NCBI RefSeq assembly: GCF_037055325.1
Contig: NZ_CP146373.1
Span: 434,001-498,000, forward strand
Direction of reading: 5' to 3'
DNA from: Arachnia propionica
GTDB lineage: Bacteria; Actinomycetota; Actinomycetes; Propionibacteriales; Propionibacteriaceae
DNA: 64,000 bases
Below, in pieces: positions 1-9,159 of the stretch. Below the pieces are notes generated by a model that was given only the letters and a program-made list of their open reading frames with translations, did no database searches and had not been told where the DNA came from. Within the stretch, counting starts at the first letter, position 1. The number at the start of each line of letters is the position of its first letter. A program made the position numbers and the translations under genes.

Positions 1-120
1 TGCTCGTCCACGACCACGACGTCACCATCATCAACACCCACACCGGCCAGATCATCCGAGAACTCACCATCGACCCCACCCGCGACTACCAACCCCATCG
101 GCCCAAACAAAGAAGCCTGA
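1..120 (+). CDS. IS481-like transposase, C-terminal fragment
   Basis: Frame 3 encodes a tail containing TGQIIRELTIDPTRDYQP, the sequence with which many actinobacterial IS481 transposases end. That frame has no stop until base 206, beyond the element end and inside tRNA-Pro. Frame 1 reads IGPNKEA and stops with TGA at 118-120, just at the hairpin. A one-base slip in the CCCC run near base 97 would join the two, so the copy may be frameshifted close to its end, or the real stop may be the downstream one. The N-terminus and catalytic DDE residues are outside the window. Confidence 0.5.
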   Translation, partial: CSSTTTTSPSSTPTPARSSENSPSTPPATTNPIGPNKEA

Positions 121-168
121 ACCTCCAAAACGAAGGTTCAGGCCATGCCAATGTCCCGAGACATCACA
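1..168 (+). mobile_element. right end of an IS481-like insertion sequence
   Basis: The first 168 bases hold the 3' end of an IS481/DDE-type transposase gene followed by a terminal inverted-repeat-like end, ATGTCCCGAGACATCACA, finishing at base 168. The end reads TGTGATGTCTCGGGACAT from outside inward, with the TGT start usual for IS481 elements. A perfect 9-bp hairpin (116-124 with 134-142) lies between the gene and the end and may be its terminator. The element stops three bases before the 3' end of tRNA-Pro. The left end is outside the window, so the IS call rests on the protein tail and end sequence only. Confidence 0.6.
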
Positions 169-171
169 AAG

Positions 172-245
<74 letters not shown>

Positions 246-363
246 AAACCGCTCAATGCACGGCTCGGGTAGCTTAGCGGGTGAGTGGCCAAGGAGGCCA
301 ATCGAGTTCGGGAGGACGATGCTGAGTCCTGTTGTGACAACCTGTGGTCGTACCCTTATCACC

Positions 364-1572
364 ATGAAACTGCGCCTCCGCTCCCTGCTCGCCACTCTGG
401 CGGGGTTGACGCTCTTGCTTCCAGCCTGTTCTCCGGCGAATCCCGGAACCCAGGACACCCCCGTAGACGCCGCATCGGTTCCTTCCGGGACCGAGACCTC
501 CACTCAAGAAGCCTCACCCACCCCGGTGGCGCCGGTCGGGGCCATGACTATCACCTCATCGACGGACGCCGCCCTACCCAGTGACCCCGTCACCCTGAGC
601 GTTGAGAACGGCACCATCACAAACGCCACGGTCACAGGGCCAGGAGGCGCGGTGGACGGCACCTTCGAAAAGGATGCCTGGACCCCCTCGAAAGCCCTTG
701 AACTGAACACCGAGTACAAGCTCACCGCCACCGCCAGCGACGGCACGGCGAAAGAGGCCACCTTCAAGACGGTCTCACCGGGCTCAGCTGAGACCACTTT
801 CAGCCTGGCCTACCTGGATGACAACATGGGTGTGGGCATGCCCGTGCACGTGAAATTCAACCGCGCTATCCCGGAGGAATACCGCGCCTCCATCGAGAAG
901 CACGCCAAGGTCACCGTCACCCCTGAGCAGGAGGGGTCGTGGGGATGGATCGGTGACACCGAACTGGCTTACCGCCCAAAGGAGTACTGGAAGCCGGGAA
1001 CGAAGATTTCCTTCGAGCTGAAGTGGCTGGGGGTGCAGGCAACCGAGAAAACATGGCTGAAGAAGGACCTCCCCGGAAGTTTCTCCATCAAGGATGTGTC
1101 ACGCGTCATCAAGGTGGACATTGCGAACTACACCACCACCGTGGTCGAGAACGGGGAAGTGGTCAAGACCCTGCCTTCGACCACCGGGAAGGAAGGGTTC
1201 GTCACTCGCTCCGGCACCAAACTGATCCTGGAAAAATACGACAGCCTGAAGATGGACTCCGAAACCATCTCGATTCCTTCGGGCAGTTCCGAGTCCTACA
1301 ACCTGAACGCAGAGTACGCCATGCGGGTCACTTGGACGGGTGAGTTCATTCATGCTGCTCCGTGGTCGGTCGATTCCCAGGGGAAGGCGAATGTCAGTCA
1401 TGGCTGTGTCGGACTCAGCAGGGAGAACGCCGGATGGCTCTACGAGGGCACCAGCGTTGGTGATGTCGTGGAATTCACCGGGTCTGAGAGGAAGATGGAG
1501 CCCTCCGAGGGAATGGGGGTGTGGCTCTATTCGTGGGATGAGTGGAAAGCACTTTCAGCCTCCGGTTCATGA
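364..1572 (+). CDS. L,D-transpeptidase lipoprotein (YkuD domain)
   Basis: 402 residues. The start at 364 gives a signal peptide with lipobox LLPAC, so the protein should be lipidated and anchored on the outer face of the membrane. A Thr/Ser/Pro-rich linker follows, then an Ig-like domain (about residues 80-240) and a YkuD domain (about 255-375). The catalytic motif is visible as FIHAAPW followed by SHGCVGLS, with Cys as nucleophile. These enzymes make 3-3 peptide crosslinks in peptidoglycan; the layout matches actinobacterial LdtMt2-type proteins. An open frame extends upstream to 187 through the tRNA, so the lipoprotein start was chosen. The Mrp operon begins 35 bases downstream. Confidence 0.9.
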   Translation: MKLRLRSLLATLAGLTLLLPACSPANPGTQDTPVDAASVPSGTETSTQEASPTPVAPVGAMTITSSTDAALPSDPVTLSVENGTITNATVTGPGGAVDGTFEKDAWTPSKALELNTEYKLTATASDGTAKEATFKTVSPGSAETTFSLAYLDDNMGVGMPVHVKFNRAIPEEYRASIEKHAKVTVTPEQEGSWGWIGDTELAYRPKEYWKPGTKISFELKWLGVQATEKTWLKKDLPGSFSIKDVSRVIKVDIANYTTTVVENGEVVKTLPSTTGKEGFVTRSGTKLILEKYDSLKMDSETISIPSGSSESYNLNAEYAMRVTWTGEFIHAAPWSVDSQGKANVSHGCVGLSRENAGWLYEGTSVGDVVEFTGSERKMEPSEGMGVWLYSWDEWKALSASGS

Positions 1573-1607
1573 GTTGACCGGGGGCACTCCCGGGCCGGAT
1601 TGCTAGT

Positions 1608-4586
1608 ATGACGATGCTCATGCCTGTCATCGTTCCTGTCGTCCTTCTCGCACTGGCTTTCGTGACCACCCCGTTGTTCGTCCGTTTCCTGGGACGAAAC
1701 GCAGGGTGGCCCTTGTCGGCGCTCTATGTGGCTGCTGCTGCATTCGAGGCTCCTGCTGCAGGCGCCGTGGCGGCGGGGCAGCGGTCGGCTTGGACCCTGG
1801 ACTGGCTGCCCGCCCTCAGCATTCGGCTGGCCTTCACGGCGGACGGTCTGGGCCTCGTCTTCAGTTTTATTGCGCTGCTGATCGGTGCAGTCGTTTTTGT
1901 CTATTCGACGCGCTACCTCGCGGTCGGCAGGAACTATGCCTTTTACCAGGTGATGACGGCGTTCACCCTCTCGATGCAAGCACTGGTGCTCGCTGATGAC
2001 CTGGTGGTGCTGTTCATCTGCTGGGAACTGACGTCCTTGGCGTCCTTCCTGTTGATCGCATCCGCTGGGAACGCGGGCGAAGGCGCCTCAATGCGCACTC
2101 TCCTGATCACATTCGTCGGTGGTGTCCTGCTTCTGCTCGCGATCGCTGCCATCTGGTGGCGCACGGGCACCACCTCGCTGTCAGGGGATTCAGGGGCTTT
2201 CGCCCACGAGGTTTGGGTCTCCGACCCTGGCTTCACGACGTTGATAGCTGTTCTGGTGGCCCTGGCCGGGTTCACGAAGGCCGCCCAGTTCCCGTTCCAT
2301 GTGTGGCTCCCTGATGCCATGGCCGCGATCACCCCGGTCAGTGCTTATCTTCACGCCGCGGCGGTCGTCAAGGCCGGCATCTTCCTGTTGCTGCGTTTCA
2401 GTCCCGTTCTACACGCAAACGCGGTCTGGAACGGTCTTCTGGTGACGGTTGGGTTGATCACCACCTGCGTCGGCGGGTACTTCGCCCTGGAACAAACCGA
2501 CGCCAAGAAGCTGATGGCCTACTCCACTGTCAGCCAGCTGGGTCTGTTGACCGCGAGTATCGGGTTGGGCACCGAGGCCGGTATCGCGGCAGCGGTGTTG
2601 CACACCATCGCGCACGCCCTGTTCAAGTCCGGGTTGTTCATGATGGTGGGTGTGGTCGATCACGCCACCGACACCCGCGATCTTCGCCGTTTCCCACCCG
2701 GACTGTACAGGCGGATGCCTTTTAGCTTCGCGGTGATGGCGCTGGGATGCGCGTCGATGGCCGGCATCCCACCGATGCTGGGGTTTGTCTCGAAAGAAGC
2801 GATCCTGGCCTCGCTGCTGGGGGCTCCCGGGGCGTCGTGGACCGGTTGGGCGGCTTTCCTGGTGGCCGTCGTGGGTTCCGTGCTCACCTTCGCCTACTGC
2901 GCTCGGGTCCTGCTCGGAATTTTCTTCGACGGTACGGACGAGGACCGTTCAGTACACATGCACGATCCGTTGCTCGCGGGAAGCGCGGCGTTGCCGATCC
3001 TGGTTTCCGTACCTCTGGTCGCATGGCTCGGGGGGCTGTCGGGCCCGGTGGGGTTGGCCGCCGGGGCGGCTCTCGGTGGGGCTGTCCCCGGGACCCATCT
3101 GGCCCTGTGGCACGGCCTCAGCCCGGAGCTGTACGCGACGATGGGCATCCTGCTCCTCGGGTCCATCATCGCGTGGCGGCGCAAGCCTTTGGCCGGCTGG
3201 GTGTTGCGGCATCGGTTCCCGCTCAACGGTTCCAAGGCCATGTGGCACATCTCGGAGTGGACCCGTCGTTTCGGCGCATTGCAGGCCCGTGCCGTCGCCT
3301 CGGACACCGCCACCCGGCACATCGTCCCGATCCTGGGTTTGCTGGGGGTGCTCGGTCTGGCGGGCAGCTGGGCAGCCCACGTCGCCGGCTTGCAGGATCA
3401 ACAACCGGGACTGACCAAGTCAATCGACGTCATCGTGTTCGTCCTCATCACCGCGGCCACCGTCGGGGTCTGTATCTCCCGGGTGCGCATCGCGGCGGTG
3501 CTGTCGTTGTCGGCGGTCGGGATCCTCGCGACAGTTCAGATCCTGGCCCTGGGAGCCCCCGACGTAGCCCTCACCCAGCTTCTGGTGGAGAGCCTGAACA
3601 TCATCGTGATCATGCTCGTTCTTCAGCGGCTCCCGGTCCAGTTCCCGGTGCGCCGCCGGGGCCGGAACCTGCTGACCCTGGCCGCCTCCGCGCTGGTGGG
3701 TGGAGGGGTCGCGGCCCTCACCTGGGCCCTGACGGCACGGCGCGACAAGTCGGATCTGGCCAAGGAGTTCCTCGAACGAACGAAGGAACTTGCCTCGGGC
3801 GACAACGTCGTGAACGTGATTCTCGTGGAGTTCCGCGGATTCGACACCCTGGGCGAATTGAGCGTACTCGCCATGACGGCGGTCGCCATCTTGGCCCTGC
3901 TCTCAACGGTGAGGGACCGCTACATCGATCCACCTGGCGAGGACCCCTACGTGGTTGCGGTGACGGCACTGCAGATAAACCAGGACCCACGCTCGCGCGC
4001 ACACCGCGCGATCATGGATGCATGGCCCAACGCGGTCAGCCTGCAGGTGATGCTTCGCTTCATGACCCCACTTCTCGTGGTGATCTCCGCCGTCCTGTTC
4101 TGGCGTGGACACAACAGCCCGGGCGGAGGCTTCAATGCGGCCCTGGTGGCCGCTTCCCTGGTGGGACTGATCTACCTGTCGACCTCCAAGGACCGTTCAG
4201 TGGGCCCGCCCCGGCTACCCCTCTTCCTGGTCGGAGGAGGAGTCATGCTGGCGGTTGCCACCGGTTTTCTCGACCTGTTCCTGACCGGTTCTTTCCTGCA
4301 ACCGATCCACGGGGAGATTCTGGGGAATCACCTGACCACGTCGATGATCTTCGACGCCGGCGTGTACCTGGCGGTCGTGGGGCTGATACTCGTCTCCTTC
4401 AATGTGCTGGGCGCCACTCGGGGTACCCAAGCCGGAGGTGAGGGAACCCGCGAACGCATTGACGAGCTGCTGGAGGGTGAGCTTCCAGGGCCGCTGGAGA
4501 CCGTTCGGGGGGAACGTCCCCGGCGTCCCGCGATCCGGACTCGCTTCATCGCTGAGGGCACCCGTCCGAAGGAAACCAAGAAATGA
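1608..4586 (+). CDS. mrpA: Mrp antiporter subunit A fused to B (MrpAB)
   Basis: 992-residue membrane protein. Residues 1 to about 480 form the NuoL/ND5-like proton-channel module; LFICWELTSLASFLLIA and the KLMAYSTVSQLGLL region are typical. A DUF4040-like part lies near 600-690. About residues 790-940, with the marker GHNSPGGGFNAALVA, are the MrpB domain, so a separate mrpB is not needed. It works with C, D, E, F and G as a Na+(K+)/H+ antiporter for pH and sodium balance. It is the first gene of the operon and its stop overlaps mrpC by 4 bases. The ATG at 1620 is an alternative start. Confidence 0.93.
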   Translation: MTMLMPVIVPVVLLALAFVTTPLFVRFLGRNAGWPLSALYVAAAAFEAPAAGAVAAGQRSAWTLDWLPALSIRLAFTADGLGLVFSFIALLIGAVVFVYSTRYLAVGRNYAFYQVMTAFTLSMQALVLADDLVVLFICWELTSLASFLLIASAGNAGEGASMRTLLITFVGGVLLLLAIAAIWWRTGTTSLSGDSGAFAHEVWVSDPGFTTLIAVLVALAGFTKAAQFPFHVWLPDAMAAITPVSAYLHAAAVVKAGIFLLLRFSPVLHANAVWNGLLVTVGLITTCVGGYFALEQTDAKKLMAYSTVSQLGLLTASIGLGTEAGIAAAVLHTIAHALFKSGLFMMVGVVDHATDTRDLRRFPPGLYRRMPFSFAVMALGCASMAGIPPMLGFVSKEAILASLLGAPGASWTGWAAFLVAVVGSVLTFAYCARVLLGIFFDGTDEDRSVHMHDPLLAGSAALPILVSVPLVAWLGGLSGPVGLAAGAALGGAVPGTHLALWHGLSPELYATMGILLLGSIIAWRRKPLAGWVLRHRFPLNGSKAMWHISEWTRRFGALQARAVASDTATRHIVPILGLLGVLGLAGSWAAHVAGLQDQQPGLTKSIDVIVFVLITAATVGVCISRVRIAAVLSLSAVGILATVQILALGAPDVALTQLLVESLNIIVIMLVLQRLPVQFPVRRRGRNLLTLAASALVGGGVAALTWALTARRDKSDLAKEFLERTKELASGDNVVNVILVEFRGFDTLGELSVLAMTAVAILALLSTVRDRYIDPPGEDPYVVAVTALQINQDPRSRAHRAIMDAWPNAVSLQVMLRFMTPLLVVISAVLFWRGHNSPGGGFNAALVAASLVGLIYLSTSKDRSVGPPRLPLFLVGGGVMLAVATGFLDLFLTGSFLQPIHGEILGNHLTTSMIFDAGVYLAVVGLILVSFNVLGATRGTQAGGEGTRERIDELLEGELPGPLETVRGERPRRPAIRTRFIAEGTRPKETKK

Positions 4587-4915
4587 TCTTGATAGCCACG
4601 ATCTTCGTTCTGGTCACCGGCGGGGTGTACCTCCTGCTCCAGCGTTCCATGGTGCGCGCAGTGTTCGGGCTCGGACTCCTGAGTCACGCCGTCAACTTCG
4701 TCCTGCTCACCACCGGAGTGCCGGGCTGGCGGACGGAACCCATCACCGACGGAACCAGTACGGGCACGGTGGCGGATCCGCTCCCGCAGGCCTTCGTTCT
4801 GACCGCGATCGTGATCACCCTGGCCACGAGCATCCTGATGCTCGCCATGGCCGTCATCGGGCGCAACGACAACATGCTGCGCCATCCCGAGACGGGGGAG
4901 ACCCACCGCGTATGA
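4583..4915 (+). CDS. mrpC: Mrp antiporter subunit C
   Basis: 110-residue NuoK-like subunit with three predicted membrane helices. The stretch VFGLGLLSHAVNFVLL and the C-terminal helix with LTAIVITLATSILMLAMAVIG are characteristic. It starts inside the end of mrpA and overlaps mrpD by an ATGA junction, so translation is probably coupled. The length is normal for the family. Confidence 0.92.
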   Translation: MILIATIFVLVTGGVYLLLQRSMVRAVFGLGLLSHAVNFVLLTTGVPGWRTEPITDGTSTGTVADPLPQAFVLTAIVITLATSILMLAMAVIGRNDNMLRHPETGETHRV

Positions 4916-6432
4916 ACTCCGCCATTCTGCCTCTGTTCGTCGCCGTTCCACTCGTGTCGGCGGGGGCCACCGTTTTGTTGCGGGGGCCCATCGTGCAGCG
5001 CATTGCGTTGTTGCTGGTGTCGTCGGCGACCCTCATTGGGGGAGTGGCACTCCTGGTGTTCCACCAGCACACCCCGGCCTTGGCGCATTCCATCGGGTCC
5101 TACAAACAGAAGATGGGCATCGTCTTCGTCTCCGATACCCTGAGCGCACTGCTTCTTGTGGTCACCGCATTCCTGACCATGATCTCCGGCATTTTCCTGA
5201 TGCTCACCAAGGAAGACCGCTACCGTTTCGTGGTCCCCTTGATTCTGCTGCTCAACACGGGGGTCAACGGGGCTCTTCTGACCGGCGACCTGTTCAACCT
5301 CTTCGTGTGGGTGGAAGTGATGCTCCTTCCCTCTTACGCGTTGATCGCGGTGACCGGCTCCTGGCGAAGGCTCGGCATCGGACGGATGTTCGTGATCGTG
5401 AACATAGTCACATCCACCATTCTCGTGATGGGAGTCGGTCTGCTCTACGGGGCCATCGGATCGGTGAACCTGGCGGCTCTGGCGGGTAAGGGCGGAGATC
5501 CCCAGGTCTCGCTGGCCACCTCGATCATCCTGTTCGCGCTCCTGGTCAAGGGGGGCGTGGTTCCCGTCCACGGTTGGCTGCCACGCGCCTATCCCGCGAC
5601 CTCCGCCGGGATCATGTCCTTGTTCGCAGGGATTCACACAAAGGTCGGCATCTACGCTGCCTACCGGATCTATGCCACCATCTTCGGTGGGCCTGCCCCA
5701 TGGCTTCCGGTGCTGACGGCCGTGGTGGTGATGACGATCGTCGTTGGTGCTTTCTCGACTTTTGGTGAATCCCGGATCCGCGGAGCGCTCGCCTTTCAGA
5801 TGGTCACGGGAGTCGGTCAGATCCTGATCGGCCTAGTGGTGCTGACCGAGTTCTCTGTGGCGGCAGGCCTGTTTTACATGGTCCATCACATGATCACCAT
5901 GGCGGGCCTGGTGCTGGCCTCGGGTGCCGTCGAGAACGTCTACGGTTCAGGACGGTTCGACCGACTCTCCGGGTTGATGCGCCGCGATCCGTGGCTTGCG
6001 GCTATTTTTGCCATCGGGCTGGCCTCGTTGGTCGGGTTGCCACCGACTTCAGGGCTGTGGGGGAAGGTCGGATTGCTGGGGGCCTCCGCTCAGGCGGATC
6101 CGGTTACGAGTTGGCTTCTCATGGGCTGCGTGGCACTGGCCTCCGTCGCATCCCTGATGGCTCTGCAGCGCCTGTGGCGCGAGGCGTTCTGGGGAGCACC
6201 TATGAAGAACTACCTGCCTGACGACCCCACCACCTCGCGTGGAGCACCGACCCCGATCGCCGATGACGCGAAGGTGTCTTGGCGGATGTTGTGGCCTTCA
6301 ACCCTGCTCATCGGGATCTCCGTGCTGCTGTTCCTTGGTGTCGGTTGGCTGTGGCCGCTGTTCGAATCGGCTGGCCACGGTTTGATCGACGTCTCCGCTT
6401 ACGTGGCCTCTGTGGATGCGGTGAGTGAGTGA
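4912..6432 (+). CDS. mrpD: Mrp antiporter subunit D
   Basis: 506 residues, NuoM/NuoN-like antiporter subunit with about 14 membrane helices. Conserved positions are visible in LFNLFVWVEVMLLPSYALIA (the key Glu) and LLVKGGVVPVHGWLPRAYP (the Lys and the loop used for proton transfer). The ATG at 4912 overlaps the mrpC stop. A much longer frame runs upstream to 4402 but only shadows mrpA and mrpC. The stop overlaps the mrpE start. Confidence 0.93.
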   Translation: MNSAILPLFVAVPLVSAGATVLLRGPIVQRIALLLVSSATLIGGVALLVFHQHTPALAHSIGSYKQKMGIVFVSDTLSALLLVVTAFLTMISGIFLMLTKEDRYRFVVPLILLLNTGVNGALLTGDLFNLFVWVEVMLLPSYALIAVTGSWRRLGIGRMFVIVNIVTSTILVMGVGLLYGAIGSVNLAALAGKGGDPQVSLATSIILFALLVKGGVVPVHGWLPRAYPATSAGIMSLFAGIHTKVGIYAAYRIYATIFGGPAPWLPVLTAVVVMTIVVGAFSTFGESRIRGALAFQMVTGVGQILIGLVVLTEFSVAAGLFYMVHHMITMAGLVLASGAVENVYGSGRFDRLSGLMRRDPWLAAIFAIGLASLVGLPPTSGLWGKVGLLGASAQADPVTSWLLMGCVALASVASLMALQRLWREAFWGAPMKNYLPDDPTTSRGAPTPIADDAKVSWRMLWPSTLLIGISVLLFLGVGWLWPLFESAGHGLIDVSAYVASVDAVSE

Positions 6433-6791
6433 TGCTGGTTTTCAGGCTGCTTTCGTGGTGGTGGTACCTGACCGCCCAGATCATCATCGGGTCGTGGAAT
6501 GTCGCGGTAGCGGCGTGGCGGCCCAGACCGATGACTGCCCCCGCCATCGTGGAGTACCCGATGCGTGCCACCACCGACTTCGAGATCGCGATGTTCGCAT
6601 CCGCCATCACGATCACGCCTGGCACCCTGGTGCTCGGCATCTGTCCTGGTGATGAGAACCGGGGACCCTCGGTGTTCGTTCATTCACTGTTCGACTCGGA
6701 GCGTACTTCTGTCATCAATGGCCTGGCAGAGTTGGAATGGCACCTGCTGCACGCGTTGCGGCGTCACGGAATGCCGAAGGGGGAGAGATGA
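6432..6791 (+). CDS. mrpE: Mrp antiporter subunit E
   Basis: 119 residues; two N-terminal hydrophobic helices, then a soluble part with the conserved run TPGTLVLGI near the middle. It belongs to the MnhE family. The ATG at 6432 shares bases with the mrpD stop. It is shorter than many MrpE proteins (about 160 residues), which seems usual in this operon type. It is needed for a complete Mrp complex, though not for the proton path itself. Confidence 0.88.
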   Translation: MLVFRLLSWWWYLTAQIIIGSWNVAVAAWRPRPMTAPAIVEYPMRATTDFEIAMFASAITITPGTLVLGICPGDENRGPSVFVHSLFDSERTSVINGLAELEWHLLHALRRHGMPKGER

Positions 6792-7048
6792 GCCTCGCCA
6801 TCTGGGTAGCAATCGGGCTGCTCGCCGTCTCCGTCCTCTTGGGACTGGTGAGGGTGATGACCGCTCCCGACTCAGCAACGCGGGCGGTGGTGGGTGACCT
6901 GGTCTTCTTCTCCTGCATCGGGATTCTCGCCATGTTCGGGATGCTGCACCGTTCCAGCGTTTCGGTGGATGCCGCTCTGCTGGCTGCGATACTTGGGATC
7001 CTGGCAACCATCGCGCTGGCACGGATCATGACCAGGGGGAGAAGATGA
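6788..7048 (+). CDS. mrpF: Mrp antiporter subunit F
   Basis: 86 residues with three hydrophobic helices. RVMTAPDSATRAVVGDLV matches the MrpF signature (R...P...R...D). The ATG at 6788 lies in a GGGAGAG context and overlaps the mrpE stop by 4 bases. An upstream extension to 6737 is only read-through of another frame. Confidence 0.9.
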   Translation: MSLAIWVAIGLLAVSVLLGLVRVMTAPDSATRAVVGDLVFFSCIGILAMFGMLHRSSVSVDAALLAAILGILATIALARIMTRGRR

Positions 7049-7389
7049 CGATGCTCGAAATCTTGGCTTCCATGTTGGCAGTGTTGGGAGCCTTGCTCGT
7101 GCTGTCTGTTGCAGTCGCGCAGTTCAGGGCCAGGGACGCCGTCTCACGTATCAATGCGCTCGGACCGGCGACTGCGCTGGGGTTGCCTCTAATCCTGGTG
7201 GCGGCTGCCCTCGGCTGGACATCCACCAACGGCTTTGACCTGATGCTGTGGGCGAAGACGGCTGTCACAGTGGCGGCCCTGCTGATCGTGAGTTCGGTGG
7301 CATCAAACGTGCTTGCCCGTGCCACCGTCCGGACAGATGCCAGACTTGACCCGAGAACCGAACCCAACGACCTGCAAAGCGAGACATGA
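7045..7389 (+). CDS. mrpG: Mrp antiporter subunit G
   Basis: 114 residues, three predicted helices, MnhG/PhaG family; the segment RARDAVSRINALGPATALG resembles the usual motif that places this subunit beside MrpF. It is the last gene of the mrp operon and starts 4 bases inside mrpF. metX begins only 25 bases downstream with no hairpin between them, so some read-through is possible. Confidence 0.88.
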   Translation: MTMLEILASMLAVLGALLVLSVAVAQFRARDAVSRINALGPATALGLPLILVAAALGWTSTNGFDLMLWAKTAVTVAALLIVSSVASNVLARATVRTDARLDPRTEPNDLQSET

Positions 7390-7414
7390 TGCGCACAGGA
7401 AACCTCATCACCCG

Positions 7415-8569
7415 ATGCGTCCGGACCCGCTCCTGAACGTGACCGAAAACCTGAACACAGTCTCTGCCACCGTCCGGCTGTTCACCCCCGATGCACCATT
7501 GGTGCTCGCCAGCGGCGCCGAGCTGGGGCCTGTGGATGTCGCCTACGAAACCTATGGGGAACTGAACCCACAGGGTTCGAACGCCATCTTCGTGTGTCAC
7601 GCCCTGACCGGTGACGCACATGCGGCAGGCCTCAGGCCTGGTGACCGGAAACCTGGTTGGTGGGACAACCTCATCGGCCCCGGGAAGGCGGTTGACACGA
7701 ACCGCTGGTTCGTGGTGTGCGCGAACATCCTCGGTGGTTGCCGCGGCACCACGGGACCGTCATCGATCAACCCCACAACGGATGAACCATACGGACTGGA
7801 CTTCCCGCTGTTGGCGATGTCAGATTTCGTGACGGTGCACCGCCGCCTGGGCCAATACCTGGGCATCGACCACTGGGCTGTCCTGCTCGGGGGCTCGTTG
7901 GGAGGCATGCAGGTCCTCCAATGGACGTTGTCTTACCCGCAGGACTGCGACAATGCGATCATCATCGCCGCGTCATCACGGCTGACCGCGCAGAACATTG
8001 CCTTTTCCGCAGTGGGTCGGCAAGCCATCATGCGGGATTCTGCCTTCCGGGGAGGACGTTTCCTCAGCGAGGGCACGATGCCCGCAAAGGGGTTGTCGGT
8101 GGCCCGGATGCTGGCACACATCACCTACCTGTCGGAGGATGCGTTCAGTGCGAAATTCGGTCGGTCGGCCCAAGCCGGCACGCTGGATCCGGGGTTCGGA
8201 ATCGACTTCGCAGTCGAAAGCTACCTGGAACACCAGGGGGAGGCCTTTCTGGAACGCTTCGACGCTCTCAGTTACCTGTACCTGACTCGGGTCATGGACT
8301 ACTTCGACCCTTTTGCCTCTGATGACGCCTTGACACGGCTCATAGCCGATCCCGTGACGTTCCTTCTGGTGAGTTTCGACAGCGACTGGCGATTTGATAC
8401 CGGCCATTCCCGAAGGATTGTCCGGCACCTGGAAGGAGCCGGTTTGCCCACCTCGTTTCGAGAGATTCACTCCCCGTGGGGGCATGACTCTTTCCTGCTG
8501 GATCTGCCGGACTACCATGCCCTCCTACGGGCCTTCCTGGACCGGGCCTCAGGGGAGGGGATCCGATGA
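7415..8569 (+). CDS. metX: homoserine O-acetyltransferase
   Basis: 384 residues from the ATG at 7415; a GTG at 7439 is also possible. Alpha/beta-hydrolase that acetylates L-homoserine with acetyl-CoA, the entry step of methionine synthesis by sulfhydrylation. The nucleophile elbow GGSLGGMQ supplies the catalytic Ser; NPTTDEPYGLDFP and the C-terminal SPWGHDSFLLD (His) are family landmarks. The stop overlaps metW by ATGA, the usual metXW pair. The open frame extends upstream to 7313 inside mrpG, but that part does not look like MetX. Confidence 0.93.
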   Translation: MRPDPLLNVTENLNTVSATVRLFTPDAPLVLASGAELGPVDVAYETYGELNPQGSNAIFVCHALTGDAHAAGLRPGDRKPGWWDNLIGPGKAVDTNRWFVVCANILGGCRGTTGPSSINPTTDEPYGLDFPLLAMSDFVTVHRRLGQYLGIDHWAVLLGGSLGGMQVLQWTLSYPQDCDNAIIIAASSRLTAQNIAFSAVGRQAIMRDSAFRGGRFLSEGTMPAKGLSVARMLAHITYLSEDAFSAKFGRSAQAGTLDPGFGIDFAVESYLEHQGEAFLERFDALSYLYLTRVMDYFDPFASDDALTRLIADPVTFLLVSFDSDWRFDTGHSRRIVRHLEGAGLPTSFREIHSPWGHDSFLLDLPDYHALLRAFLDRASGEGIR

Positions 8570-9159
8570 CACGCGCCGACCTCCGGCTGATTGCGAGGCT
8601 CATACCGGAACGTTCACGCGTGCTTGACCTCGGATGTGGTGACGGAGAACTCCTGCGATTGCTTGAGAAACGTGGCTGCCATGGGACCGGGGTCGAAATC
8701 GAACCGGAGCCCTTCCTAGCTGCCCTCCGACATGGCGTCAATGTCATCGACCTGGATATCAACAGTCAGCTGGGCCAGTTCGAGGACTGCTCCTATGACG
8801 TCGTCGTGCTGTCCCGAACCCTTCAAAATCTACGACAACCGGCCGAGGTGTTGAGAGAGATGGCGAGGATTGCGGGACGCGGGGTGGTCTCGATGCCGAA
8901 CTTCGTACACTGGCGCAATCGGCTTCGGTTGTTGATCGGGCGCATGCCCGTGACCAAGGACCTTCCCTACAGCTGGTACGACAGCCCCAACCTGCACTTC
9001 ACCTCGCTGAAGGACCTATCCCCGTTGTTTGCTCGGCTCGGTCTCGAGGTGGAGCGTTGCATTCCCCTCACCGAGAGCGGTCACCCCTTGAGGACGGGGG
9101 AGTGGGGCGCCAACCTACTTGCGAGTTCCGCGGTCTACCTGCTCCAGGGTGTGCGGTGA
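8566..9159 (+). CDS. metW: MetW, methionine biosynthesis methyltransferase-like protein
   Basis: 197 residues. The N-terminal VLDLGCGDGELLRLLE is the SAM-binding motif I of class I methyltransferases, and SMPNFVHWRNRLRLLIGRMP is strongly conserved in MetW. Overlap with metX by 4 bases fits its reported role in supporting MetX; its own methyl-transfer substrate is not established. Its stop overlaps the GTG start of lnt. Confidence 0.93.
   Translation: MTRADLRLIARLIPERSRVLDLGCGDGELLRLLEKRGCHGTGVEIEPEPFLAALRHGVNVIDLDINSQLGQFEDCSYDVVVLSRTLQNLRQPAEVLREMARIAGRGVVSMPNFVHWRNRLRLLIGRMPVTKDLPYSWYDSPNLHFTSLKDLSPLFARLGLEVERCIPLTESGHPLRTGEWGANLLASSAVYLLQGVR

Noticed and set aside
2747-4441. 564-codon open frame inside mrpA in another frame
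   Set aside because: Arg/Gly/Pro-rich shadow of the hydrophobic mrpA frame.
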